The position numbers and the translations under genes are program-made. From NCBI RefSeq assembly GCF_014353015.1, contig NZ_CP060704.1:1141001-1205000 (forward strand): DNA of 64,000 nucleotides, read 5' to 3'. Of the stretch, positions 8,442-20,524 are shown piece after piece; positions within the stretch are counted from its first letter, which is position 1; each line of letters opens with the position of its first letter. Source of the DNA: Chitinimonas koreensis (GTDB taxonomy: Bacteria; Pseudomonadota; Gammaproteobacteria; Burkholderiales; Chitinimonadaceae). The notes beneath the pieces were generated by a model. The model did not search any database, had not been told where the DNA came from, and saw only the letters and a program-made list of their open reading frames with translations.

Positions 8442-8460
8442 AGAAAGGGGCTTATCCGAG

Positions 8461-8721
8461 ATGGAAACCCTCGCGTATTTCCAGAAAGGCCTGATGCTGG
8501 TGGTGGCGCTGTCGGCGCCGGCGCTGATCGTGGCCACGGTGGTCGGCGTGCTGGTCTCGCTGGTGCAGGCGCTGACCCAGGTCCAGGACCAGACGCTGTC
8601 GTTCTCGATCAAGCTGGTCGCGGTCGGCATCAGCCTGGCCGCCACCGGCCGCTGGATCGGCGTCGAGCTGCTGCGGCTGGCGAGCCGGCTCTTGGAGATG
8701 ATCCCGGACATCGGCCGATGA
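8461..8721 (+). CDS. sctS: T3SS export-gate protein SctS
   Basis: An 86-residue FliQ/SctS protein with two transmembrane helices (about residues 13-38 and 50-72) joined by the conserved loop SLVQALTQVQDQTLSF. Four copies wrap the SctR5T1 core of the export gate. It is the only gene from sctD to sctU separated from its upstream neighbour by more than a few bases (19 bases after sctR), with GAAAGGGG as its own ribosome site. Its stop overlaps the sctT ATG. Confidence 0.95.
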   Translation: METLAYFQKGLMLVVALSAPALIVATVVGVLVSLVQALTQVQDQTLSFSIKLVAVGISLAATGRWIGVELLRLASRLLEMIPDIGR

Positions 8722-9506
8722 ACGCGCAGGCGATCGAGGCGCTGTACCAGGCGCTGTCGGCGCTGGCGCTGGCCATGCCGCGCCTGCTGGTCTGCCTGAT
8801 GCTGGTGCCGGCCTTCTTCCCGGCGGTGATCCGCGGCAACCTGCGCAACGCCATCGCGCTGGCGCTGGCGCTGCCGGTGGCCTACCGGCTGCACGGCCAG
8901 TGGCCGGCAGGCTCGCTCGGCTACGCGGTGATGGCCGCGCTGGTGCTGAAGGAGACCGCGCTGGGCCTCTTGGTCGGCTTCCTGATGGCGCTGCCGTTCT
9001 GGCTGTTCCAGGCGCTCGGCACCTTCCTCGACAACCAGCGCGGCGCCAACGCGATGCAGATCAACAACCCCTCGGTCGGCAGCGACGCCTCGGCGCTCGG
9101 CGGGCTCACCGTGCAGGCGGTCACCATCCTGGCGATCCAGACCGGCGCGATGTCGGCCATGCTGGCCTTCGTCTACCAGAGCTACCTGGCCTGGCCGCCG
9201 CTCGACGGTCTGCCGCCGCTGACCGCCGACGGCCTGCAACTGTGGATCGACGCCTTCGCCGCGATGATCAAGGCGGCGATCCTGTACTGCGCGCCGCCGA
9301 TGATCGTGCTGCTGCTGGTCGATTTCGCCTTCGCCATGGTCGGCATGGTGGCGCCGCAGTTGCAGGTCTCCTCGGCCGCCGCGCCGATCAAGAGCCTGGC
9401 CGGGCTGTTCGTGCTGGCGATCTACGCCGCCACGCTGTGGGAATTCGCCGGCCGCGAGTTCGCCGGGCTCGGCGATTTCGCCGCCCGGCTGTGGGGGGCG
9501 CGGTGA
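8718..9506 (+). CDS. sctT: T3SS export-gate protein SctT
   Basis: A 262-residue FliR/SctT-type integral membrane protein with multiple hydrophobic segments and conserved family sequences: PRLLVCLMLVPAFFP, LVLKETALGLLVGFLMALPFW, GTFLDNQRGAN and PPMIVLLLVDFAFAMVGMVAPQLQV. It completes the SctRST export-gate pseudo-helix in the inner membrane. The last bases overlap the GTG start of sctU. Confidence 0.95.
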   Translation: MNAQAIEALYQALSALALAMPRLLVCLMLVPAFFPAVIRGNLRNAIALALALPVAYRLHGQWPAGSLGYAVMAALVLKETALGLLVGFLMALPFWLFQALGTFLDNQRGANAMQINNPSVGSDASALGGLTVQAVTILAIQTGAMSAMLAFVYQSYLAWPPLDGLPPLTADGLQLWIDAFAAMIKAAILYCAPPMIVLLLVDFAFAMVGMVAPQLQVSSAAAPIKSLAGLFVLAIYAATLWEFAGREFAGLGDFAARLWGAR

Positions 9507-10705
9507 GCGAGAAGACCGAACAGCCTACCCACAAGAAGCTCGAGGATGCGCGCAACAAGGGCCAGGTGGCGCAGAGCAAGGACGTGGTGCGGCTCTTGGC
9601 CTGCGCGGCGCTGTTCGAGCTGGCGTTCGGCCTGGCCGAGCTGTGGCGCGGCCGGCTGGCCGGCGCGATCGAGCTGTCGCTGATGCGCATCGGCGGCGAC
9701 TTCGACGCCGCGCTGGTCGAGATCGTCGGCACCGCGCTGATCGATGCGGTGCTGCTGCTGTTGCCGGTGGCGGCGCTGGCGATCGTGGCGGTGCTGATCG
9801 GCACCTGGATGCAGATCGGCCTGCTGTTCGCGCCCGAGGCGCTGACGCCGAAGTTCGACAAGTTCAATCCGGCCGGCAACCTGCAGCAGATGTTCTCCGG
9901 CCGCAGCCTGTCGCAGTTCCTGTTCAACCTGGCCAAGTCGGCGCTGGTGGCCTGGCTGGCCTGGCGCATCGCGCTGCGCGAGCTGCCGCGGCTGATGCTG
10001 CTGTCGACCGGCACGCTGGCCGACGTCTGGTACGGCACGCTGGTGCTGCTGCAGGCGGTCGAGCGCGCCTGCATCGGGGCGTTCCTGGCGCTGGCCGCGG
10101 TCGACTTCGGCCTGCAGAAGTATTTCCACATCCGCTCGCTGCGGATGAGCATGGAAGACATCAAGCAGGAGTACAAGGAATCGGAAGGCGACCCGCACGT
10201 GAAGGGCCACCGCCGCCAGCTGGCGCACGAACTGGCCAGCAGCGGGCCGGCGGCCAATACCAAGAAGGCCAACGCGGTGGTGGTCAACCCGACCCATTTC
10301 GCGGTGGCGCTGCACTACCTGCCCGAGCAGACGCCGCTGCCGCTGGTGCTGGCGCGCGGCCACGACGCCACGGCGCAGGCGATGATCGAGGTCGCCCGCG
10401 CCGAGGGCATCCCGGTGATCCGCTACGTGCCGCTGGCGCGCGCGCTGTACGCCAGCGGCCGCGAAGGGCGCTACGTGCCGTCGGCTCAGCTGGCGGCGGT
10501 GGCGCTGCTGTACCGCGCGATCGACGAGCTGCTGCGCGGCGATGCGCCGGCCGACGAGATCCCGGAGATCGATGCGGAGGTGGCGGAGGCTTATCTGGCG
10601 GAGCTGGAGCAGGGGAGGGCGGCGGAGAGGTTGCCGGATGAGGCGCTGGAAGATGGCGACGAGCGTTCTGCCGACAGCGATGGTCAAGTGCAGGAGGGGA
10701 AATAG
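9503..10705 (+). CDS. sctU: T3SS autocleaving switch protein SctU
   Basis: A 400-residue FlhB/SctU protein. The N-terminus is the classical SEKTEQPTHKKLEDARNKGQVAQSKDV, followed by four membrane spans. The cytoplasmic domain carries the autocleavage site NPTH (Asn262-Pro263-Thr264-His265 from the GTG start), whose cleavage sets substrate specificity together with SctP. The C-terminal tail after about residue 350 is long and acidic (DEIPEIDAEVAEAYLAELEQ and onward), longer than in many homologues. The GTG at 9503 overlaps the sctT stop. It is the last apparatus gene on this strand. Confidence 0.95.
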   Translation: MSEKTEQPTHKKLEDARNKGQVAQSKDVVRLLACAALFELAFGLAELWRGRLAGAIELSLMRIGGDFDAALVEIVGTALIDAVLLLLPVAALAIVAVLIGTWMQIGLLFAPEALTPKFDKFNPAGNLQQMFSGRSLSQFLFNLAKSALVAWLAWRIALRELPRLMLLSTGTLADVWYGTLVLLQAVERACIGAFLALAAVDFGLQKYFHIRSLRMSMEDIKQEYKESEGDPHVKGHRRQLAHELASSGPAANTKKANAVVVNPTHFAVALHYLPEQTPLPLVLARGHDATAQAMIEVARAEGIPVIRYVPLARALYASGREGRYVPSAQLAAVALLYRAIDELLRGDAPADEIPEIDAEVAEAYLAELEQGRAAERLPDEALEDGDERSADSDGQVQEGK

Positions 10706-10735
10706 ATGAGGAGAGCAAGCATCGCTTCGCTCGAC

Positions 10736-10890
10736 GGTCGCTCCCTCACCCGAAGCCGGGCGCTCCCCAGCCAGAGAGGCTATCGCTTTCGCTCATTCGC
10801 CAGTGAACATCAGGCCGGTTTGACTGCAGGTATGACCGGGATGCGCCGTGGAACCCTCTCCCCCGGGAGAGGGCAGGGTGAGGGAGCGAC
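10736..10890 (+). repeat. Intergenic palindromic repeat (CTCTCCC/GGGAGAG type) with flanking inverted arms
   Basis: A perfect palindrome CCCTCTCCCCCGGGAGAGGG lies at 10854-10873. It is followed by GGGTGAGGGAGCGAC at 10876-10890, the exact reverse complement of GTCGCTCCCTCACCC at 10736-10750. The same building blocks recur twice at 38898-39014. This is a REP-like extragenic element at the 3' ends of convergent genes. No gene is seen in 10706-10960. Confidence 0.7.
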
Positions 10891-10960
10891 GGTCGAGTCG
10901 CCTCTGCCGGTCGAGCAGCCCCGGCAGTCAGCCTGTTCCTTCAGCTCGTCCGCCTGCGCG

Positions 10961-11926
10961 CTAGTTCGCCCACTCGATCCCCAAGGTCCTCAACCGGTAA
11001 TACAGGGTATGCACCGGCACCTTGAGCTCCTGGCTGGCGCGCTGCACCGAGCCGGCGTGGCGCTCGAGCGCCGAGCGGATCAGCACCCGCTCGATGCAGC
11101 GCAGCCGCTCGCGCAGCGTCTGCTCGCAGTCGAGCGGCGAGGCCGCGTGCACCACCGGCAGCCCCAGCACGCAGCGGTCGGCGGCGGCCCGCAGCTCGCG
11201 CACGTTGCCGCTCCACGGATGCGTGAGCAGCAGCGTATCGAGCGCCGGATCGTAGCGCGGCACCTTGCGGCCGATGCGCTGCGCCGCCTCGCCGACGAAG
11301 CGGCGGAACAGCGGCAGGATGTCGGCCACCCGCTCGCGCAGCGGCGGGATGCGCAGCGAGACCACGTTGAGGCGGTGATACAGATCGGCGCGGAAACGGT
11401 CCTGCGCGATCAGCCGCTCGAACGGCAGCTTGGTCGAGGCGATCACCCGCAGGTCGAAGCGGACGAACTTCTGCGAGCCCACCCGCTCGCAGCCGCGTTC
11501 CTGCAATACCCGCAGCAGCTTGGCCTGCAGGTTCATCGGCATGCTGTCGATCTCGTCGAGATACAGCGTGCCGCGGTGCGCCGCCTCGATCCGGCCCGGC
11601 CGCGAACGGATCGCGCCGGTGTAGGCGCCGGCCTCGGCGCCGAACAGCTCGCTTTCGGCCAGCGTCTCGGGGATCGCCGCGCAGTTGAGGGCGATGAACT
11701 GCCCCGGCCGTCCCGACATTTCATGCATTTCCTTGGCCAGCGTGTCCTTGCCCACGCCGGTCTCGCCCTCGATGAGGACGTCGACCGGCAGGGGCGCCAG
11801 CTCGCGGGCGGTCTGGTACAGCAGGTGCATCGCGCCGACGGTGTCGACGTGCTCGAGCCCGGCTGCCGCCGCCTCTATTCGGTCGCCTGTCTCCCATTGC
11901 AACATGGGGTGTGCAGATCGTCCCAT
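10961..11926 (-). CDS. HrpS-like sigma-54 enhancer-binding regulator
   Basis: A 321-residue bacterial enhancer-binding protein made of an AAA+ domain and a Fis-type helix-turn-helix, without receiver or sensor domain, like HrpR/HrpS of plant-associated bacteria. Visible are Walker A GETGVGKD (about residue 53), the sigma-54 contact loop GAYTGA, Walker B GTLYLDEID, and a C-terminal HTH (RASQELKVPVHTLYYRLRTLGI). The ATG at 11926 is preceded by GGAGG with eight-base spacing. It faces the T3SS operon tail-to-tail and is divergent from the second chaperone gene, so it probably activates sigma-54-dependent T3SS promoters, none of which I could identify in the window. Confidence 0.85.
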   Translation of the reverse strand: MGRSAHPMLQWETGDRIEAAAAGLEHVDTVGAMHLLYQTARELAPLPVDVLIEGETGVGKDTLAKEMHEMSGRPGQFIALNCAAIPETLAESELFGAEAGAYTGAIRSRPGRIEAAHRGTLYLDEIDSMPMNLQAKLLRVLQERGCERVGSQKFVRFDLRVIASTKLPFERLIAQDRFRADLYHRLNVVSLRIPPLRERVADILPLFRRFVGEAAQRIGRKVPRYDPALDTLLLTHPWSGNVRELRAAADRCVLGLPVVHAASPLDCEQTLRERLRCIERVLIRSALERHAGSVQRASQELKVPVHTLYYRLRTLGIEWAN

Positions 11927-12421
11927 TGCTTCTTCCTCCGGGTGTGCTCAGTTCCAATTGCGATGAATCGCTACCGGCCGTCGGATGGCCGGCTGCGTCC
12001 GCCTTGCACTTCCTTTCCTGGGTCCGTTCGACATCGGACCTGTTCTGCTTCCCTGGGCCGCCAACTCGTCGACCGGCTGTCGCGCCGATCTGTACAATCA
12101 ATCACTTATGCTTTTGTCAAATTCCGAGGCCACTATCTGTTATCGGATTGCATAACCCAATAGGGGATTAACCTAAGGAACCGGTCGGTGCGGCCGGAAT
12201 GGCGTCCAGACTGCATTGGCGGCCCTTGCGGGTGTGCTTCTCGACATCTTCCCACAGCGCTTTCGCCGCTTGCGCAGCCTATCTTCCGAGCGTGTCATTT
12301 TTGCGAAAATGCTATTTGCATTAAATGGATAGCCGCGCTGGCGGCGATGGAACTCCGCCTGCACGGCGTCCACTCAGGCAGGGCGATCGGTTCGCAGCCA
12401 TCCCTTGAAGAGGAACGCGAG
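11927..12421. other. Divergent control region between the HrpS-like gene and the second chaperone
   Basis: This 495-base gap is AT-richer in its middle (12090-12180). It holds a short inverted repeat GTTAT/ATAAC at 12139-12156 within CTGTTATCGGATTGCATAACC. Divergent promoters are expected here. I looked for a sigma-54 promoter with correct GG-N10-GC spacing and did not find a convincing one. No additional gene is supported. Confidence 0.4.
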
Positions 12422-12892
12422 ATGAAGAGCATCAGGACGGAAAGCATCATCCAGACGCTGGGGCAGCGCCTGGGCCTGGCCCTCAGCTTCAGGCAGGGGG
12501 TGCTGATCCTGCTCGACGAGCAGGAGCGGCAGTGGTGGATCGAGGACGACGAGGCGAGCGGGCGGCTGCTGATCCATACCGCCATCGAGCGCCACGACGA
12601 GGACGACGAGGCGGCCGGCGATCCGGCGGCCGGCGAGCGGCTCGCCCACTGGCTGGCGCTCAACGCGCGGCCGGCGCTGCTGCAGGGCGCCTGGATCGGG
12701 CTCGACCGCGCCACCGCCACGCTGCGGCTGTATGCCGCGCTGGCCGAGCCGTACGTCGACGCCGCCCGGCTCGACGCGCGGCTGCGCGAACTCGGCCGGC
12801 TGCGGCGCGAGCTGCCGTTGCCGCCGCCGCGCACGCGCTTCAGGCCGCAGCTGGTGTTCCCCGAACTGCTGCCGGAATTCCGGCCGGCCTGA
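12422..12892 (+). CDS. Second putative type III secretion chaperone
   Basis: A 156-residue acidic protein (MKSIRTESIIQTLGQRLGLALSF onward) with the CesT-like order: N-terminal helix, strands around LILLDEQERQWWIEDDEASGRLLIHT, a long acidic insertion (HDEDDEAAGDPAAGE), strands LLQGAWIGLDRATATLRLYAAL, and a C-terminal helix. GAGG lies just upstream of the ATG. It is separated from the main T3SS operon by the regulator on the other strand, and no client gene lies beside it. Its client may be encoded elsewhere. Assignment is by fold-level resemblance and context. Confidence 0.55.
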   Translation: MKSIRTESIIQTLGQRLGLALSFRQGVLILLDEQERQWWIEDDEASGRLLIHTAIERHDEDDEAAGDPAAGERLAHWLALNARPALLQGAWIGLDRATATLRLYAALAEPYVDAARLDARLRELGRLRRELPLPPPRTRFRPQLVFPELLPEFRPA

Positions 12893-12909
12893 CGCCGCGC
12901 CGGCCGGCT

Positions 12910-14657
12910 TCAGCCGGGACCGCTGTGGGCGCGCAGGAATTCGAACAGCCGCGGGAAGATGTCCGTCGCCACGTTCTGGCCCATGAAGATGTCCTGGTGG
13001 CCGTAGCGCGGGAACACGTGCAGCTGGTGGCGGCCCGGCACCAGCCGCTCGAGCCGCGCATGGCACTGGATGATCGAATCGGCGAACACCCGGTTCTCCT
13101 GGCCCTGCACCAGCAGCATCGGCGTCGCGATGCCGGCCGCGCGCTCGAAATAGTTGTCCGGCAGCGCGGCGTAGCGCGGGTCGCCCGGCTGCCATTTCAC
13201 CGCCTCGTGCTTGCTGTTCACCATCTTCAGCACGTGGCGGTAGTAGTGGGCGCTGATGCCGCCGAACAGGTCGCCGAGCCGGTCGTGCGTCACCCGGGCC
13301 ATGTTCTCGTGCAGGAACAGCGCCGGCTTGCCGGCCCCCACATGAAGCTGAGCATGTGGCAGGCCGACGAATCGCACTCGTGATGGTAGAGGTCGACCCC
13401 CATCGCCAGCAGCTTGCCCGGCGACCAGGCCTGCTGGTGGCGCCAGCGCGGATTGACGTACTCGGCGCCCAGCAGCCAGTCGCAGAACAGCGGCCCGAGC
13501 GCGAGCTTGACCCGCGACCAGCCCGGCACGTGTGCGCTCAGCGCGATGCTGTTGAGGATCACGCTGCGGACCGAGCCGACCAGGCCGGCCGCCAGGCTCA
13601 TGGCGAAGGTCAGCGCGCCGACGCAGTGGGCGATCACGTGGATGCGGCGGTTCGGCCCGACCAGCCGGCGCAGCGTGGCGATGGCGGCCGGATGGTCGTA
13701 CAGCGCCAGGTCGTCGAGGTTGGCGCGGCTGCGCGACAGGTTGTAGGGAAAGCGGTTGCTGCCGCGGTGGTCGAGCGTGAACACGTCGCCCCAGCCGGCG
13801 TCGAGCAGTTCCTGAACCAGGTTGCGGTGCTCGGGCATGATGAACATGTCGGACGAGGTGGTGAGCCCATGCACGATCAGCACCACGTCGTCGCAGTCGG
13901 CGCGGCGGAAGCGGGTGAGATCGAGGCCCAGGCCGTCGCCGGTGCTGAACGGATGGTGGCTGATGTCGGCGCCGCGCACGCCCTCGGTGGTGAAGCGGGC
14001 GTAGACGCGCGGCGCCTCGCGCGGGCCTGGCGGCAGCGAGGGGCCGTAGACCTCCCACAGCGATCCGGCGAAGAAGCGGCCGAAGGCCGCCAGCCCGGCC
14101 GGGCTCGGCCGGCCGGCCGCATCGGTGGCGCGCAGGCTCTGCAGCACCTTCATGAAGTCGACCACGCCGAGGCTGAGGATGCCGGTGGCCAGCAGCTCGG
14201 CCTGCGCCTCGTCCTCGCGCGCCAGGTGGCCGGCGTAGAGATTGGTGTACAGCGTGGTGGTGTCGCGCCACAGGTCGAAGCCGAAATGGTGCTGCACCTC
14301 CTTCTGGCCGGCGAAGGTGAAGGCGTGGCCGTCGTCGTTGCGGCACAGCACGCGGTAGACCATCACCTTGCGCTCGCGGTCGGCGGTGTCCGGCATCAGC
14401 TGGAACAGGCCCGATTCGATCGCGGCGCGGCCGCCGACCAGCGGACCCTCGACATGGCCGACCAGCCGGCCGGCGCGCTCGGGCGAGGCGAGGAAGGCGG
14501 CGACGTCGTCGACCTCGACCTCGACGTGCAGCGACAGCGCGAGTCCCGCCGCGCGGCCGGCCTCGAAGCCATCCTCGAAGGTATTGCCGCCGAGGCTGGC
14601 GTAGCCGCTCATCACCTCGGCGAAGCGGATGCCGACTCCCTCTAGATCCTGGTTCAT
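12910..14657 (-). CDS. Alpha/beta hydrolase of about 582 residues (one frame break)
   Basis: A large alpha/beta-hydrolase protein. The N-terminal region (residues 1-220, MNQDLEGVGIRFAEVMSGY) resembles the extra domain of hydrolases that travel with GMC oxidoreductases. The hydrolase core follows: CDDVVLIVHGLTTSSDMF (oxyanion region), GWGDVFTLDHRGSNRFPY, the nucleophile elbow region VIAHCVGALTFA (Cys where Ser is usual), and a late His in FPRYGHQDIFMG. A frame change at 13335-13339 splits the gene; one more G on the coding strand joins SFMWG to AGKPALFLHENMARV. The ATG at 14657 has GGAGAG five bases upstream. It is followed on the same strand side by a GMC oxidoreductase. Substrate unknown. 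Confidence 0.75.
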
Positions 14658-14871
14658 TTCACTCTCCGGATTCATCTGTAGTTATGGGCATGACGGCGGC
14701 CGCGGCCCGGCTGCGTCGGATGGCAGCAGGGGACCGCCGGGCCCGGCCAACTGCCGGCCGGGCGCATCGGGTCGTCGTCGGAGCGGCTCGGGCCGCGTCT
14801 TGTAGGGATTCCGCCGTGGGCCCGCGTCTATGCGCGATGCCGCCTGCGTTGCGAAGCGTGCCGGCCGTGCT

Positions 14872-16632
14872 TCAGGCCAGCGTGTCGTCGGGCGCCAGCC
14901 CGGTCAGGTCGTGCGCGATCCACTCGGCCAGCGCGGTGATGGTGGCGGCCGGGTTGGCGCCGAGCGCGGTCGGCATCAGGCTGCCGTCGGCGACGTAGAG
15001 CCCGCGGTAGCCGAACACCTGGCCGCGCTCGCCGGCCCGTGCGCTGACCACGCCGTGCTCGGGCGTATCGGCCAGCGCGCAGCCGCCGAGCGGGTGCACC
15101 GTCACGTTGCGGCCGGCCAGCCAGGTCGGCAGCGGCAGGAAGATACGTGCGCCGATGAACTTCGCGAAGCGCCGGTTCAGCGCGAGGATCGCCCGGTACA
15201 GCGGCAGGCTGGTCGATTGCGGCCAGTCGAGGTCGAGCCAGCCGGCCGGGTTGAGGCTGAATCGGCCGTCGCCGCGGTCGCGTCCCATGCACAGCAGTAC
15301 CGCGCTGCGCTGGGTCAGGTCGTTGCCGAGCAGTTCGTTCAGTGCGCCGCCGAGGCGCTGGCTGGCCTGGCCGGCGGCGCGGCCGGTCAGGTAGCGGAAG
15401 GCCGAGCGCAGGAACTGCTTGAAGCTGTCCCACGGCTCGATCGCCGGCCGTGCCGCTGCCATGGCCCAGGCCGCGTGGGTCGGGATGCTGGCGTCCTCGA
15501 GGATGAAGGCGCGCTCGGGGTCGATGCGCTCGAACAGGTGGTGATCGGTGTACTGGGTGATCACCGGGCCCCGGGTGCTGTCCATCTGCGTCTCGCCGTC
15601 GAGCGCGAAGGCCAGGAAGTCGCCGTTGCCGGAAAAACGCCGGCCCAGCGCCGGGCTCAGCGCCGGCAGGCTGCGGTGGACGTCGCGGCAGCGCAGCAGC
15701 AGCTCGTTGCTGCCCAGCGTGCCGGCCGACACCACCACCCGCCGGGCGGTGACCGACTGCACGCGGCCGGCGGCCAGGTCGTCGAATTCGACGCGGTAGC
15801 CGTGGCTGCCGTCGCCGGCCGGATCGTCGCGGCCGTCGGCGTCGAGCGGCACGATGCGGCCGGCGCGGCACAGCGTGCGCAGCACCAGGCCGTGCTTCTC
15901 GCGGGCGACGTGGATGTAGTTGAGGTCGGTGGTGTTCTTGGCGCGCACGTTGCAGCCGAGGTCGCACTCGCCGCAATAGGTGCACGACGTCTGCCGGGCG
16001 CCGTAGCGGTTGGTCTCCTGAACGCCCATCTCGGTCGGCGCGGCGGCGCCGTTGTAGCTGTAGCCCTGGCCGAAGAACACCGCGATCTCGGCCGGCCGGC
16101 TGACCAGGCCCTGCTCGGCGGCGAAGCGGGCGAACTCGCCGGTGCGGCGGAGGTGGCGGCGGTCCTGTTCGCCGCCGGCCGGCGGCAGCGCGCGCGCGCC
16201 GAGCACCGACTGCGCGATGTCGTAATAGGGCGCCAGCGCGGCGCGGTCGAGCCCGGCCGGCCAGCCGGCGGCGAATACCTCGGGCGCCGGCCGCAGGAAG
16301 ACGTTGGCGTAGATCAGCGAGCCGCCGCCGAGGCCGGCCGCGGTGACCGTGTCCATCCGGCCGAAGCGGCGCACGTCGAACAGGCCGATCAGCCGGCTGC
16401 CGGCCAGCCGGCGCCGGTGTACCTGGCGCGGCCGCGCGATCTCATCCTCGGGCGCCCAGAAGTTGTCGGCCAGGTCGGCCGTACTGCGGGCGAAGCCGCC
16501 GAGCGGATAGTCGCGGCCGCGCTCGAGCAGCAGGCCGCGGCCGGGCCAGCGCCGGGCCAGCCGGGCGCTCATCGCACCGCCGCCGAAACCGCTCCCGATG
16601 ATGACGAATTCATAATCAGGTTCTATGGCCAT
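14872..16632 (-). CDS. GMC-family FAD oxidoreductase (cholesterol-oxidase-like)
   Basis: A 586-residue flavoprotein. The N-terminal FAD-binding motif is FVIIGSGFGGGAMSARLA (residues 9-26), followed by GLGGGSLIYANVFL. The C-terminal GMC signature is VHPLGGCALADTPEHGVV ... GLYVADGSLMPTALGANPAATITALAEW. A Cys cluster TSCTYCGECDLGCNVRAKN occurs near residue 217, as in cholesterol-oxidase-like GMC enzymes. No signal peptide is seen. It is encoded upstream of the alpha/beta hydrolase on the same strand with a 214-base gap, suggesting joint oxidation and hydrolysis of a lipid or sterol-like alcohol. The substrate cannot be told from sequence. Confidence 0.87.
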   Translation of the reverse strand: MAIEPDYEFVIIGSGFGGGAMSARLARRWPGRGLLLERGRDYPLGGFARSTADLADNFWAPEDEIARPRQVHRRRLAGSRLIGLFDVRRFGRMDTVTAAGLGGGSLIYANVFLRPAPEVFAAGWPAGLDRAALAPYYDIAQSVLGARALPPAGGEQDRRHLRRTGEFARFAAEQGLVSRPAEIAVFFGQGYSYNGAAAPTEMGVQETNRYGARQTSCTYCGECDLGCNVRAKNTTDLNYIHVAREKHGLVLRTLCRAGRIVPLDADGRDDPAGDGSHGYRVEFDDLAAGRVQSVTARRVVVSAGTLGSNELLLRCRDVHRSLPALSPALGRRFSGNGDFLAFALDGETQMDSTRGPVITQYTDHHLFERIDPERAFILEDASIPTHAAWAMAAARPAIEPWDSFKQFLRSAFRYLTGRAAGQASQRLGGALNELLGNDLTQRSAVLLCMGRDRGDGRFSLNPAGWLDLDWPQSTSLPLYRAILALNRRFAKFIGARIFLPLPTWLAGRNVTVHPLGGCALADTPEHGVVSARAGERGQVFGYRGLYVADGSLMPTALGANPAATITALAEWIAHDLTGLAPDDTLA

Positions 16633-16711
16633 GACGATCTCATAAGTGGGCTTTCAATAAGGGATAATAGAAAAGAAAAGTGATATTCATCTGCTAGGAT
16701 GAGACGTTCCG

Positions 16712-20161
<3,450 letters not shown>

Positions 20162-20524
20162 CGCCTCCGCGGCGGCCTGTTGCGCGATCCGCAACCGCGG
20201 TGCCGCCGCGCTTGACCGGCGCCGGCCGCGGCGTGCAGACTGCGCTTCCCTTTCAACCGCCACAGGAGAGCCCCCATGCGTAGAACTGATCTTGCCCTCC
20301 TGTCGGCCGCCGCCTGACCGGGCTCTTCTCCGCCCGCGCTCGTTCCACCGGTCCCGTCCCCGTTCCGACGCGACCTTTCCCTTCCGGGATTCCATCGTCC
20401 AGGTGTGCCGAATCGCCCGCATCCGCGCGGCCGACTTCCGCTCCGTTCCGCGCCGCGCGCATTTGCCGCGGCTCTGCCTGCCGCTGCTTGCTGCGGGCGA
20501 ACCGACCCTGGAATCACCGACACC
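20162..20524 (+). other. Intergenic stretch with a 13-codon open frame behind a strong ribosome site
   Basis: ACAGGAGAG stands seven bases before ATG at 20276, opening the frame MRRTDLALLSAAA with TGA at 20315-20317. It may be a short leader, or the start of a longer protein broken by a lost base, since one added C would continue into LTGLFSARA. The rest, up to the rsgA start, is GC-rich without a convincing gene. I cannot decide between these readings. Confidence 0.25.

Noticed and set aside
12217..12233. Possible sigma-54 promoter (TTGGCGGCCCTTGC)
   Set aside because: Only eight bases separate the GG and GC elements; sigma-54 promoters need ten.
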